A program made the translations under genes and the position numbers. The notes under the pieces were generated by a model. It was not told where the DNA came from. It searched no databases and was given only the letters and a program-made list of their open reading frames with translations. This document shows, piece by piece, positions 49,313 to 61,684 of a DNA stretch of 64,000 nucleotides. The stretch spans positions 1 to 64,000 of the forward strand of contig CAJNYU010001026.1 in NCBI GenBank assembly GCA_905331475.1. The letters run 5' to 3'. Source of the DNA: Rotaria socialis (taxonomy: Eukaryota > Rotifera > Eurotatoria > Philodinida > Philodinidae). Every line of letters starts with the position of its first letter. The first letter of the stretch is position 1.

Positions 49313-52300
49313 GAGAACCAGTACTAGCACAACAACAAGCACAACTACTACAAAGAAATCAAGTAAGCTTTGATTAATGCCTTTTGACCTTGTTCAATTC
49401 TAATTATCACTTAGATATACGTGCAGTTAGAATTAGTACAATATTAATCTGTGCAGATTGCTAAACTCACATTGAAATACTCTAGCGTTGTATATGATGA
49501 TTGAGTCGATTTTCCTTACAAGAAACAATTAAGGGCCATATTCATTTGTTTTCTTGATAGCGTTCATAAGAAGATCGTAAAAATAGCAATCAAAATATAC
49601 ATATTCTGAATTGATAGACTTTGAATTGAGATTTTGATGCAGTTTTTAGTATCAAAGGAGAAAAATTCTACACAAGATCAGAACTCGTTAATTTTTGAAT
49701 AACGAGGTAAAAATCACGAAATTCTTTTGTGGTTGAACATCGACCGCTGTCAAGATGCAACACATCAAAAATTAGGCTCAGCATCGTGAGTGCCTCTGGT
49801 ACAAATATATACTCTATATTATCTAGGCAGTGTCCAGGTAAAATGGCCCATGCTTGGCTAAATCGGAGCATGACATTTATTTTAGATAATATCGAGAATT
49901 AATGGTAGTGTCAAGCCAAAACCAAGAACATGTTGAACTAAAATGGTGGGAAAAGGCTCTTTTTGTCCAATATCTTGTTTTGAAAACTACGGCATCATTT
50001 AAAAAGACGGAAATAATCGAATTATCACCAAAAGTTGAGCTACAGTTTGACATCAACGGATATCTCACTATTGTAATCATAGCTTTAAGAGTTATGCTCT
50101 TTAAGTGAGTGGCAAAAATAGCTGATGAGTGCAATATCAAGCATTAAGTGAGTTATTTCAATATTCCGGTGGCGAGTCGTAGAAAAAAAGTTCAGAAAAA
50201 GGACCACATCATTGTAAAGTGAGTTGTCTTCAGTGTTGACAGATGTCAAATTCGAAATCAAATCTCATAATGCGGAAATATTTTTCAGGGACAGTTTCAT
50301 TCACTTGAAGTCCGTTTTACTCGAAGGGATTAGGAACAAAGATATTGGTTATATCTACGAAGTATATTTAAATAAATTTTAAGAATATATTATTTATACA
50401 TTTCGCTCTTAATTTACACGTTGCGTTTTAGCACTAAATACTGTTGGTTCGAAAGAATAAGTTTCAATAATTCTGGTTTTGACAAGAGAAAAGGATACAT
50501 TTTTTTGCACCATAACGATGAATATACAAGAACTATTAATTCAGCTGTAATGTGTTCTGTTAACATACAATTTCGTGTATCATGAAATAAGTGTTTGCAG
50601 GGAATTGAGAATAAAAAGAGAAATGAGCTTGTGAAGATTAGGAAATGGAGTAGGCTTAAGAGAAAAAAGCATTGCCCATAGCTAATTAAGTCCTATTTCT
50701 TCTGTTATGTCATCATCATCAGTATTTTGTTGTTCTTCTTCAACTTCTCTGCTTGGCAAAATTTTTCTAGAAGAAGTTGTTGTGACGTTAGAACTGGTTT
50801 CATTACTAATATATGATTCAACTTGATCATACAGAGTAATGCTCTTATCTTGTATTGTTTTAAATATTATTTGAATTTCAGTAGATTCATGAAACAGAAG
50901 AATATTAGTCTCTGAAGTAGATCAATATAAGGTGGCACTATAAATTTCTATCGAGTCAACAAAAAATTGTGGTACAATGTTGACCAATGAGTGAAATATA
51001 ATCGTGATACAATTTTTTTCCGGAAAATATGGAAGACCTGGCAACACTGATCTAAGATCACTTTCATAAATCTATATTCTTGTCGAGACGTGAGATGAAA
51101 TTTCTCTCCACAGCTTTCGAACCGTTTAGATTAGCGATTTACGAAAGAATCGAAATGCAGAAATACCAAGGAACTCCTTCAGTATTTGCAATAAAACGTC
51201 TCTACCATATTTGTAGCTCGTTACTTCTGGTTTTCCATTGAAAGATTGCTATAGTGAAGACGGAAACTTTTGAAGAAAGTCTTACAATTTTGAAAACCCG
51301 AATATAGGATAGATCTTAACGTATTCGTAAAACTCAACATTGAATTGTGAACTTTCTTCTCGGAACAATTTCTTTATTAGAGGATTTTGTAAAAAAAACT
51401 TTACAGAGATTTAATAACGCAGCGTATTGCGAGAAAATTGTTGATTTTTATGGACAAGCACAATTTTTATAATTCTCTAAGGGAAGATACGTCAAACTCT
51501 TTTCACAGATGAGTTTCTCATATAAAACATTATAAAATGTAGGAGTTTACGAAGGCAGCTTTTCATTTTTCGTTTCTTGTAGATATACTCAATATTCCTG
51601 CTAATGCCACATGGGTAAAGGACGGAGTGACTGGTGCGGGAGGCAATGGGAAAGGTAATGCCATCAATCAACTCTCGAATCCTTACGGACTCTTCGTTGA
51701 TGATGATCAAGCAGTGATCATTGTTGATTGGGGGAATCATCGTGTTATTCAATGGAAGAAAAATGATACGAATGGACATGTTATTGCTGGTGGCAAAGGC
51801 GTCGGAAATGGATTGCATCAATTGCATTCGCCAACTGATGTGTTGATCGACAAAGAGACGGATAGTCTCATCATTTGTGATTCAAACAATAAACGAGTCG
51901 TACGATGGTCTCGTCGCAATGGCACAACTCAAGGAGAAATTGTGATCAACAATATCAGTTGTTGGGGATTGGCCATGAATAATCACACGTATCTCTACGT
52001 CGCTGACAATAATAAACATGAAGTAAGAAAATATCAATTAGGAGATACGAACGGCACTCTTGTGACTGGTGGCAATGACCGAGGTAATGGGACCAATCAA
52101 CTCTATAAACCGACTTATATCTATGTCGACCAACAACAGAATGTCTACGTATCAGACAGAGATAATCATCGTGTAATGAAATGGGTCAAAGGTGCAAAGG
52201 AAGGCATCGTCGTCGCCGGAGGTCAAGGCTCAGGGAATGCTCTGACACAATTATCGCTTCCTCTCGGACTCTTTGCTGATATAGTGGGCACTATTTATGT

Positions 52301-52496
52301 AGCAGACTCGTCGAATCATCGTGTTATGTGTTGGACTCAAGGAGCGAAACAGGGCTCTGTAATTGTGGGTGGAAATAGTTCAGGAGCAGCAGCGAATCAG
52401 TTTAACGGTTCCGGAGCTGTGAACTTCGATCAACATGGTAACCTCTATGTCGTCGATTTTTCAAATTTTCGGGTGCAGCGATTTCCTCTCGAATAG
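49313..52496 (+). CDS. NHL-repeat beta-propeller protein, partial gene model
   Basis: The solid part is the last exon, 51583-52496, about 304 codons ending in a stop at 52496. It holds six NHL-type repeats, each with a pattern such as NPYGLFVDDD...DWGNHRVIQW; others include VYVSDRDNHRVMKW and IYVADSSNHRVMCW. Six blades fit a closed beta-propeller, a protein or RNA interaction platform. Upstream, 49313-49363 looks like an exon encoding a Ser/Thr linker (RTSTSTTTSTTTTKKS) with AG before it and GTAAGC after it; its phase matches the NHL exon exactly (acceptor AG at 51581-51582). This joining implies a 2.2-kb intron, far above the local norm. The 5' part of the gene was not found. Extracellular NHL proteins with such linkers are common in bdelloids (general knowledge). 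Confidence 0.7.
49364..51582 (+). other. Putative long intron of the NHL gene
   Basis: 2.2 kb between the Ser/Thr linker exon and the NHL exon. No gene seen on either strand. Confidence 0.4.
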
Positions 52497-52616
52497 ACTC
52501 GTGAAAATGAATGTATTTGTCTTCGGCTTTATCTTTTAAATAAGTCGAAATAATTACAAAGAATTTGTATTCATTTCAATATCCCCGCAGGCGCAACTAA
52601 TTAGTAATCATTCTGA
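52497..52616. other. 3' flank of NHL gene
   Basis: Short flank; no gene seen. Confidence 0.3.
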
Positions 52617-52749
52617 CAAGGAAACATTCTCAAATGATTCGTACCATTTCGATTCATCTTTTTCTGGCTTATATATGATGAGTCCTACAACTACCGACCA
52701 GCAAAAAATGAATCGAAATGGTGCGAATCACTCGGGAATGTCCCCTCGT
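52617..52749. repeat. Hairpin repeat with ~50-bp arms
   Basis: The left arm at about 52617-52668 and the right arm at about 52699-52749 are inverted copies; the best-matching block is CCATTTCGATTCAT / ATGAATCGAAATGG with GATTCG(T/C)A outside it. No protein. Probably a MITE or foldback element of unknown family. Confidence 0.65.
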
Positions 52750-54926
52750 AAGCGAGTCGTGGAGACCTTCAAGCTCATAAATTGTATAATTACAGAAGCA
52801 CATGTGCACATATGATATCATATAGGAGGATTCGCAGAAATTCTGAAAAAAGATATAATCCATAAATTCCGAAGGACTGTAAGATAAAAAAAATATAACT
52901 CATTCGGTGCGCTAATCACTGTTTTCTCTCTGTTTTTATATATGTCTAGGATCCAACTGATACTCACTCGTTCTATCTGATTTTCTCTACACATACAAGA
53001 AGGCAAGTTAACTGAAGTGTGCTCATTTCCTGTGATGTTGGAAGATGATTACCTGAAAGAAAGAAAAAAAGAAATTTCGCTGACATATGTGTATGTATAC
53101 AGTACTCGTCAAAGTCATGGGATGTGTGAAAATCTAGATAAATTTTACCATAGCCAACCCTCGAAAAGCTATGGTTAGAAGCATGGAAAATCGAACTCAA
53201 TTGACTAGAAAAGGGTTGAGTCAAAAGTCAAACACTACTTTCAACTTAAATGATCTCAATCTCAACAATTAATCAGGTTCTTAATCTGACTCATCCACCA
53301 ATTTCAAGCTACTTGCTTTAAACTTAACTTTTAGTCTTATTATTATGGCCAAGTTAATCCAAAAGTAGCCAGCGCAGATGGAAAAATTGCAGCAACCTGT
53401 CCTGCGGAAATTCATACTTTTCTTGTGGTTACTTGAACCAATTTAAGATGATTAAAAGTAGACACAAAAATAATGCTTTGAAGTATTCCTTCAGTACAGC
53501 GCATAATTGCAAGATGAGTCGATTAACAATTGAATAAAACTTTCTTTAATATTCATGCGATTGTACGACAGTTCACTTAACAGTTCATCTCGCTCTGTCT
53601 TTATGACATTAATCAAAGCTTCAACTGTTATTGTCCTCCGCTGGGTAACCTTTATCAGAGAACATGAGTTTTCCATGAGATTCATACTAGAACTTATTCA
53701 TGGCCAGGATACTCTGATAATTGAACGGCCCAACTTCCATGAGTGGCTATCATTTGATAGATGTTTTAGATCGTGGTCTTCGAGTACGAGCTACTGAGAT
53801 CATGCGAACTATTGGTGAGAAGCGAAATTCACTATTCAAGTTTTTCTTGGAGCAAAAAGCTCCTCCAAAATCCTTCTTAGAAAGGAACTTTCAAACTTGA
53901 ACTTGCAAATGATATTCGATGGTACGAGCGACTGTTTGTTATCATTTGCACTTTTGAGTGCCACGAAGACTTACTAACGTTTCGTCAAACGCCTTGATTT
54001 GGCTGTATTCGCCAGCTAGAGGTTTCAAAAAGACTTCCATTATTTCAGACCAGCACCTTTACCTGGATGCTGAATTATGCTTTGATTAGCAGCAACACCA
54101 CGGCTTTCAGGGTCGTCTTTGCTGGTTTTGCTTATAGAGTCCAATTGATCTTGCTCTACAGTGTCTACTCACTGTGCTTCAGGTCGAGGAGGGTCAGAGA
54201 GGGCTTTTGTTTTTTTTCAATTATTGAACTAGCAGGTTACGATATTATGATAACATTTCACAATTCTTTTAAGACTGAACTGTGAATTTGTATTTACTTT
54301 GAGAGAGTAATGAGATCTCATAGCGTTTATAAATAGGAAGAGATATCACACAGAAAGACTGCATCATAAATATAAGAGAAGACAGTTGTAATACTGTAGT
54401 CTTTCTTTCTCCCGGTAACTTGTGATAAATGTTAACAATAGATTATAATTGACCATTCCTTAATTACTTCGAGGTGAGTTACAATTTTTCTGAGATCTAT
54501 CTTTAGTGACAATTTATTGAACAACTGGCAAACTTCGTCTGGATTTCCTCATGAGGGGTGTTTCGACGAGCAATCTATGATATTTAAGTGAGATGAATTT
54601 ATACAAATGAGTAAATTGCAAAATTATTTGTATCATTTCGAGAAAAAATCGATGAAAAAGAAAACATTTTTGACTCCCCAGATATTACGCACTGCATTGT
54701 TCCGTACTACATGAAACAAGATTATAAATAAAATTTCCTAACTACCACTATTAAATTGATTGAGATACAAGAATTTCTAGAGAAATGCTAGAAAAATTTC
54801 TGGTGCTATATTCAAGTGTAAGCGTGACATGTAATTTGAGGGTGTGGGCGTGTAAATCTCTAAACCCACACTCACATCCTACAAAAAATTCCGAGAATAT
54901 TGCAAATCTATTAACTGAGATATAAG
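52750..54926. other. Intergenic
   Basis: No gene recognised on either strand in about 2.2 kb. A degenerate telomere-like stretch lies at 54838-54880 (GGTGTGGGCGTG and CCCACACTCACATCC). Confidence 0.4.
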
Positions 54927-55091
54927 CGTTTATGAAAATGCAACGTATGATATACCCTTTTCTACCGTTTAGCAGCATGCGATAGACCCTTTTATCTACC
55001 CATCAAAAGACGAAATAAAAAGGTTTATCATAGCGTTTATACGACTGAACAACTTTAAAAGGGTGTATCATACGCTACATTTTCATAAACC
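54927..55091. repeat. Nested foldback element, 165 bp
   Basis: Outer arms of about 35 bp at 54927-54962 and 55057-55091 share GTTTATGAAAATG and TATGATA(T/C)ACCCTTTT in inverse orientation. A second, inner inverted pair lies between them (GATAGACCCTTTTAT against AAAAAGGTTTATC). No coding potential. Confidence 0.65.
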
Positions 55092-55584
55092 CTATCGAAG
55101 ATGTTAGAGTGTACTCTAACAAGTTATTTATTGATTGATTGATTGATTTATTCTTATTTATTGTTGTTTCATCTTTATACGTTATGTATTTCTTATATTT
55201 GCAATCCAACTCGAGATGCACATACGTCAACCGCTCTTTTTCATTCTTTCTTTCATCTCTCTGCGTATCTCTCTATTGTGTCTTCTTTCCCCCCGTGCGT
55301 GACGACGTAAATAATGGCATCACTTCTTCGACTGGAATTTAAGTGCATTTATAGAATAATGCACCATCATCTTTAGATACAAAATAGTCTAGTTGAAGAA
55401 GCAAATGCCTTTTCTTCTTTTGTTTCTTTTCTCTCTCTCTTGTGTGTGTGGGTTGTATAGTATAAATAGGAAAAAAAAGAATAATAAAGAGAAGATTAAG
55501 ATTCAGATTAGAAATCGAAAATAGGAAATTTGTTGTTGATTGGTTAAATAGAAATATAAATTTCTATTTTGTGAATTGATTTAA
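55092..55584. other. Intergenic
   Basis: About 490 bp between the foldback and the 2.9-kb element; T-rich and CT-rich, with a short GTGTGTGTGGG at about 55440. No gene seen. Confidence 0.35.
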
Positions 55585-58459
55585 GTTACAGCGGGGCCCA
55601 AGGGGGGAAAAGCGGATTCCGTCTATCCTGGATACGTGACAATCCAAAGGATACGACGGCGATCCATGCGATCCGTACGATACGCACGATACATTACAGA
55701 TACCGAGGATACGAGTTCATTTCATCGAAAAACTCAAAATATATAGGATAGATGTAATACTAGTACGATGAGTCACTGCTGGTGAAAAGTTCGTTCTATT
55801 TGAAGCAAATTTTCAATGGTTTTTTGTCATTTATTTTTGCCATGAGCATATTTTTTCATGCAGTGAAATGGATTAAGTGTAAGAGAAATAACAATTCGAT
55901 TTGCACAGTGCCAGCTAGATCTACTAGTTTTATGCCTATTCAATCTGTGCAAAATATTTTACCGAGCTAATAGGTATAAAAGTCATCCAACATAAGTAAC
56001 TACTGAACTTGTTTCCAACCGAAACTGTTTGACTTTGCTAACTTTCATATACGTATAGGAAACTAATTTTAAGGATGACGGTACATATTTTTTGAACAAA
56101 TGTCGTTCCTTTGTTAAACTGTTCAAATGTTTTGAGAACCTAACTGCAAAAAGCTACTCTTTTTTTTTGAATATGTCTACATGCATTTCTCGGCAACTAT
56201 ACATTTATTTACGTCGAAATTTTGAACATACATACATCTCAAGCTCATCAAGTCTTCGTATAAAAATAAGGTCAAATGAATGAAATATGAATATATGGAC
56301 CAGTATTGCCATGTATACAAGGAAGTTGCCATATATAGATGTTTTATGGATAAATATATCTCGTAACTCGATCATACTACAAAGTTGAAATTCCACTCAT
56401 GGAAATATCTTGCTGAATAGTTTCTTTAGCAGAAATCTTGGCTCTAGATAATTTCTATGACCTATACAGCTGTTCAAAAAAATCAGGATTTTTATCAAAC
56501 GCATCGCTTTGAAAAAGTCTAATCTCCTAAGATACCTGGTCAGCAGATGCCTGGTTAATTTTTAAAAAGAAGCTTAGAATGAGATGAAATGATCCTGTTC
56601 TTTTCAATTCCATTAGATGAGATGGGGTAGTTTTCTTATATCATCGGATTGTTTTCTTGTTCTGTAAAAAAAAACTTGAGGTTTTATTTTCGTTAAGATG
56701 TTTTTAGCAAGTACTTTAAAGAAACACTGACTAATAAAATTTATTATAACCTTGAGGCCCGTCTTTCTTCTTCAAAACAGACATGCTCGTTGCTAACTAT
56801 TTTCTTCTAATTTTGAATAAAAATTTAAAAATCTGTTTTCAGAAGTTTAAATAATAATACTAACAACTGTTTTTGTGGATTTCTATATATTTTATAAGTG
56901 CTTATATTCTTAGCATTCTACTACACAGCTATTGATTTTATGAATAAGAGACTTGGTTATAAAGAATCCTCAGTTTAAGTGAATGCTGAACAGGAATATT
57001 TTATTAACCTTCGACTGAAAACGAACTAATGCGTACATAGGAGATTCTGGTGATTATACATAGATTCTAAAGTAATTGAGTTCAAAACAGTTCGCAGAGA
57101 TCTGAAGAAACCGACTAAAATACACAGGTATAGTAAAAAAATAGTCTAGTGGCTCTGAACACTAGAAAGTTATCAAAAATGGCAAGAAACAAATAGTCCA
57201 TGATAAAAAAAGATGCACTGAAGAGGAGGATCTATTACTTTCTATTGTTTAACCATATAAAAATGAAATCCGCGTATATTTCTACGGAAATTTTCAGAAA
57301 TTTTCATTCTTTTCTCTTTAGAGGAGTCTTTGGGAGAACCTACAGAAGGTCATATACTGAGTCTACTGAATAGTTTTTATTTTACTTTATGAAATTTTTC
57401 TATTAATTTTCAAGTGAAGTCTAGTCTATTTCCAATGTAAAATGGGTCACCTGTGAGTATCTTACAATAAGTCACCCAAACATATTCTAGGAGATTCCAT
57501 GTTAATTCTTACAGAACTTTACGGTATTCATTATGTTCCTGAAAATCACACTAATGGAACTTCTATTGATAAAGTATTTTGTGAAATCGGTCCTTGACAG
57601 CATAGTGTTTTCAATTATTTAGAGCATTAAATTTTTGTCACAGAAAGCTCTCTATGAAATTCTACTACAGTCAAAATATCAGCTTTCTAGCACAATTTCT
57701 TCATGGAATGTCAATATTCATATAGTACTGCAAACATGATCATTTTGCTGTGCATCTCTTAGTATTGATGAACTGCATCTTTACGATTATTATATCAAGT
57801 TAAAGCATGTAAACAATGAACAGTTCAATAAAAACGGATCTGTTTTCACTGAAATATGCCCAGGCCTCCGATTGGACCCTTTAAAAAGAGGATTGCCTGT
57901 CCACGTAATAAATGAACTTTAGTCGCGCAACACGTGATTTGTCGTATTACGGACATTAGTTCATATATTACGTGTACAAGCGATCCTCTTTTTTAAGGGT
58001 CCAATCGCAGACCTGAATATGTCTATAATAAAAGACCAAACAAATGTACTTTTTGTGGGTAGCGTTCTCAGCAATATGTACGCACTTTCGTAACTGAACA
58101 GTATATTTTCAAACAATTTAGGTCAACATTCTTTAAAACTGTTATCTTTAATACATATTTCAAAATCAGAAAACTGTAACAACTTTGATTCAAGATAAAT
58201 TCAGTGATACTGCATGGATATTGACTTATAGAACGATATAAATGAACTTCTACCTGTGGTACTCAGTAGTTTTTACATCATCGTTTTTATCCAAGAAACA
58301 AAATCGGATTCGTGAATACGTTATTTCAGTTTTTGATTCTTTCTATTTTCATGATATTCTCGTATCCGCGATACGGTGGCGATCCATGCGATGCATACGA
58401 TCCATACAATCCCACAATCCCGCGATCCGCTTTTCCCCGCTTGGCGGGGCCTCTGTAAC
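55585..58459. mobile_element. 2.9-kb TIR element without recognised transposase
   Basis: The left end (from 55585) and right end (to 58459) are inverted: GTTACAG / CTGTAAC outermost, then GGGGAAAAGCGGAT / ATCCGCTTTTCCCC. Both ends then carry clusters of the GC-richer motif CGATCCATGCGATCC with variants (CGATACG, CGATCCATAC), at about 55640-55720 and 58365-58430. The middle is AT-rich with only short open frames and contains a nested hAT MITE at 57861-58015. No target duplication was recognised. The element is non-autonomous and its superfamily is uncertain. Confidence 0.7.
57861..58015. mobile_element. Nested hAT-type MITE, 155 bp
   Basis: Almost the whole element is an inverted repeat. The ends are CAGGCCTCCGATTGGACCC and GGGTCCAATCGCAGACCTG, then TTTAAAAAGAGGAT and ATCCTCTTTTTTAA, and further in ACGTAATA and TATTACGT. 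The flanks AATATGCC (57853-57860) and AATATGTC (58016-58023) form a 7-of-8 target duplication, the hAT length. It inserted into the larger TIR element. Confidence 0.85.
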
Positions 58460-58990
58460 ACTTCTATCTCAGTTTTTTCAATATCTTCATATTAAACACG
58501 AAAATGCATGTTTATCTTTCTTCATTTTTGCTGCCATTATTATCTACACTGCTATATTGTAAAAATCAAACACATGGGTAATGTAAAAATATCGATGATC
58601 GAATAAGACTACTTACCAGCCGATGTCAAAATGCTTATTTTTTAATGTGAGTCTACACGAGGTATTACTTTGTATATATAGGTATTAAATATTTTTTCTT
58701 TTTTTCTAACATAAAATGTTTACCTGAGTCAATGAAGTGTGACTCTAATTTCGCTACGTCTGATTTTCGCATATCAAAACATTGTTTCATGTACAACGCA
58801 ACTTCACCACATGAGTGATTCATATTTTCCTTTCGGTTGTAACCAGTGCAAAACAAAAACGACGGACATCTTACTATTTCTTTTCATCAAGTTAGCGCGT
58901 GAGTGACTGTATAAAATAACGTTAACCAGACACAGACCCTCACACCGACACCCTAATAAACCATTTTTGACGCAAGGGTAAAATAATCAA
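58460..58990. other. Intergenic with telomere-like fragment
   Basis: No supported gene. A degenerate C-rich telomere-like fragment at 58928-58953 (CAGACCCTCACACCGACACCC) adjoins the minisatellite that follows. Confidence 0.35.
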
Positions 58991-59655
58991 CCACTGTGCG
59001 TAGAGTAATGAACCTTTCAGATCAAACAATAGAACAATCGATCTCTCTACGTAGAATGATAAACCCTTTCGATGAAAGAACGGAAATGTCAACACCTGTA
59101 CGATGAACAACGAACTTCTTTCAAGAAAAGAGAAGTAGAATCAACTATCAACCGACGATAAAACTATCCCTTGAGATGCTAAGGCAGAGTAGCCGATATT
59201 TGTCAGTCGAATAAAAGAACCTGTCAATGAAGAGGCATAGAATCGAGCATTCACGCACAGTACTAAACCCTTTTGATTAAGATGCAGATGAATCAACTGT
59301 TGAACGTGGAATACTAAACCCTTAGCAGGAAATATTAGTAGAATCTACGCTTAGACGTAGAATAATGAACTGTTTCTGAGAAGGATAGCTTACTCTACCC
59401 AGAAAGGCAGAGTGATGTACCCTTTCAACGAAAAAGTAAAATAGTAAACCCGATAACGAAGAATAAATACCCCTACCCTGAAAGCGAACAACAATCTACG
59501 ATCATCCGTTGAAGGATATACTCTTATCTTAAAATCGTAGAATAATGAATCATTATGTGCCCATCATATACCCCTTGAGTTTTCATAAACCCTTCGACTA
59601 ATAAACGCTAAAAGGGTTCATCACATCGGAATAAACCCTTCAAGGGTTTAATGGC
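58991..59655. repeat. Degenerate ~51-bp minisatellite
   Basis: Diverged units begin with (A/C)GTAGAATAATGAACCCTT-like strings at about 58996, 59048, 59099, 59155, 59208, 59255, 59303, 59355 and 59407, spaced 47-56 bp. The conserved core is ACGTAGAATAATGAACCCTT, and many units carry AGAATC(A/G)A later. The last 100 bp (59556-59655) turn into AAACCCTT / AAGGGTTT inverted motifs like those in the foldback at 54927. Confidence 0.6.
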
Positions 59656-61331
59656 GACTTTTTTAAGTACAGTGGTAGATCATTACCTGGATTGTTTTAT
59701 CAGTGCAGTGCAAAGAAAGAAAATCTTATGAATATATATTTTAATGTTAGTTTGAAAATTAATTACACATGAATAATTTCTAGAATAATTTTGGTTGAAG
59801 TGAGTAAATTGGACAGCCAGTATGTTTTTAATCTACTATAACGATCGAAAGCATACCCTCAGTGAATAAAGAGCATCCACATTGTTTTCTATTAATATCA
59901 CTGCTTTGCGGATGGTATTAAAGCTATCTGTGAATAATCAAGATAATTTGCGGTATGCCTACTTTGGGACGTACGTATCTGATCCCTCATGGAAATATCT
60001 TTGATATTGTTCACATTGGCTCTACATGTAAGCCTCTATAAACAACTTTATTTAAGTCATAACTTTATCGAGGAATTGTGACTGTTGAGAAAGTAGAAAC
60101 AAGCGAGGGAAAGTTTCGCAATGATAAGAAGAAAACATTATGCAATAAAGGATCCGGATTACTGTCTCTGTTTTTCTCTACGATTTATCAATAGAAGTTT
60201 AAATAAAATAGTCATATCTCACTTACAGGAGGAAACAAAAACGATGTTACTACCCAGACGAGCAACTGGTAAACTTAGAGAGATTAATGAATGTTAATGA
60301 TAGAAGAGAAATAATGACGAAGCTGAGTATTGACAAATTTTGACGAAAGCTATTATATGAAAGACTCCAAAGTACCAATAATGCAAAATTCAAACAAAGT
60401 TTGTTCTTCTTGTTTTATCCATGGTTAGATAGAGCTCGTAGGACTGAGTGATAATATGTGTTTGATTATTTTTTTCTTGAAGTTTTTCGATAGGAAAAAA
60501 GACTGTTTTAGTGTCCCAAAAGATCTAATTTTGTAATAGTAGGTTTTTATGTATGAAAATCAGACAAGTTTTTTCAACTTAAAAAATACTTTACGTTTCA
60601 TGTATTTCGTAAAACTGATATGGTTAGATGCACTACGAAAAACTGGATCTGGAGGAGTCATTTTTAGTATTGATCAAGTATGTTATCATGGAGAAATGCA
60701 TCAGATTCCACGATAACTGATTTAGTTCATTTTATTTTTTCATAAAAGTCTTTAATCTAGTATGCGACCAAAATTAGTCACAAAATCAAAGTCTTTAAAA
60801 ACGCCAGAAATCATTACGTTCAACTCAGTATTTTTTGTCTGATTCTGAATTGAATCTTTGCTGAGATGAAATATCGATATCATGATTGCAGTACATACCC
60901 TTCTAAGGTTTCTCTCTTGAAAAGCAAACTTCGTGGAGAATTACTCTGATGTCTATAATATTTTCTTCTTAGATTATAGTAATCAATTTCAAAATTCTAT
61001 TGGAAGTTCGTTGATGGTCTCTGGCTTTCATAGAACTTTTATGAAATTTGTCATTTGATTGATATGCAGTAATTAGATGCTAAACTTACCTGATGAATCT
61101 ATAACAAGAATGAAACGTGTCGTGAGTAACTTTTTTTTGAAAAATTCTCTCATGAAAAATACGTCTGCACTCCACACTTCATAGTCGCCTTTTCGCCGTA
61201 TCGCTTGTTTCCAATAATACAGCGTGTGTTTTATTGCATGAATCATTATTGTTAAGACAAGAAAAAATTGATTGATGTAAATTCTTTCTCGTTACTTTTT
61301 GTCGCGAAAAGTCTATGCTCTTGCACAGGAG
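59656..61331. other. Intergenic
   Basis: 1.7 kb of AT-rich sequence, no gene or repeat recognised. Confidence 0.35.
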
Positions 61332-61684
61332 TAGAGGTATCAGCCGAAGGATTGAACCGCAGCGGCGGGCAACAATTTTCAATTTTTAAAGATTTCCAGC
61401 GGCTCGTTATTTGAATGAGTAATGTCTTCAGCGACAGCTGATACAAATTCTTAATTTTGTTTTTCACAGCAGCGGTGCCGGCTGATATTTGCAAGTCCTT
61501 ATGTGACGGCGGCGGCTGAGTTAAAAATTCACTGATGAAAATTAAAAGAAAAATGTTCGATTCGATCGCATATGTATTGATGTCAGCGGCGGCTCCCCGA
61601 AAATTCTTAAAATTACCAGCAATTTGGTGGCTGCGGTGGCTAATATTATAGAAAAATTGGCTGCTGCGGCGGCTGACACCTCTA
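61332..61684. mobile_element. hAT-type MITE, 353 bp, GC-rich subterminal repeats
   Basis: Inverted ends TAGAGGTATCAGCCG and CGGCTGACACCTCTA (14 of 15) are flanked by CACAGGAG (61324-61331) and CACAAGAG (61685-61692), a 7-of-8 duplication of hAT length. Inside, GCGGCGGCTG-type strings recur in both orientations, GC-rich islands in an AT-rich setting. An open frame through it on the minus strand is explained by these repeats and is not considered a gene. Confidence 0.82.

Noticed and set aside
50930-51050. TGGCAACACTG near 51038, similar to right ends of hAT elements in this window
   Set aside because: No matching left end or target duplication could be found upstream.
53491-54285. Several 60-80 codon frames between the NHL gene and the foldback
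   Set aside because: No domain, no consistent splice structure and no agreement between strands.
58665-58856. Minus-strand stretch encoding SCGEVALYMKQCFDM with a GT donor after it, reminiscent of a CX9C mitochondrial protein exon
   Set aside because: Only one cysteine pair, and no partner exon with a matching phase was found; the family pattern is too weak to call.
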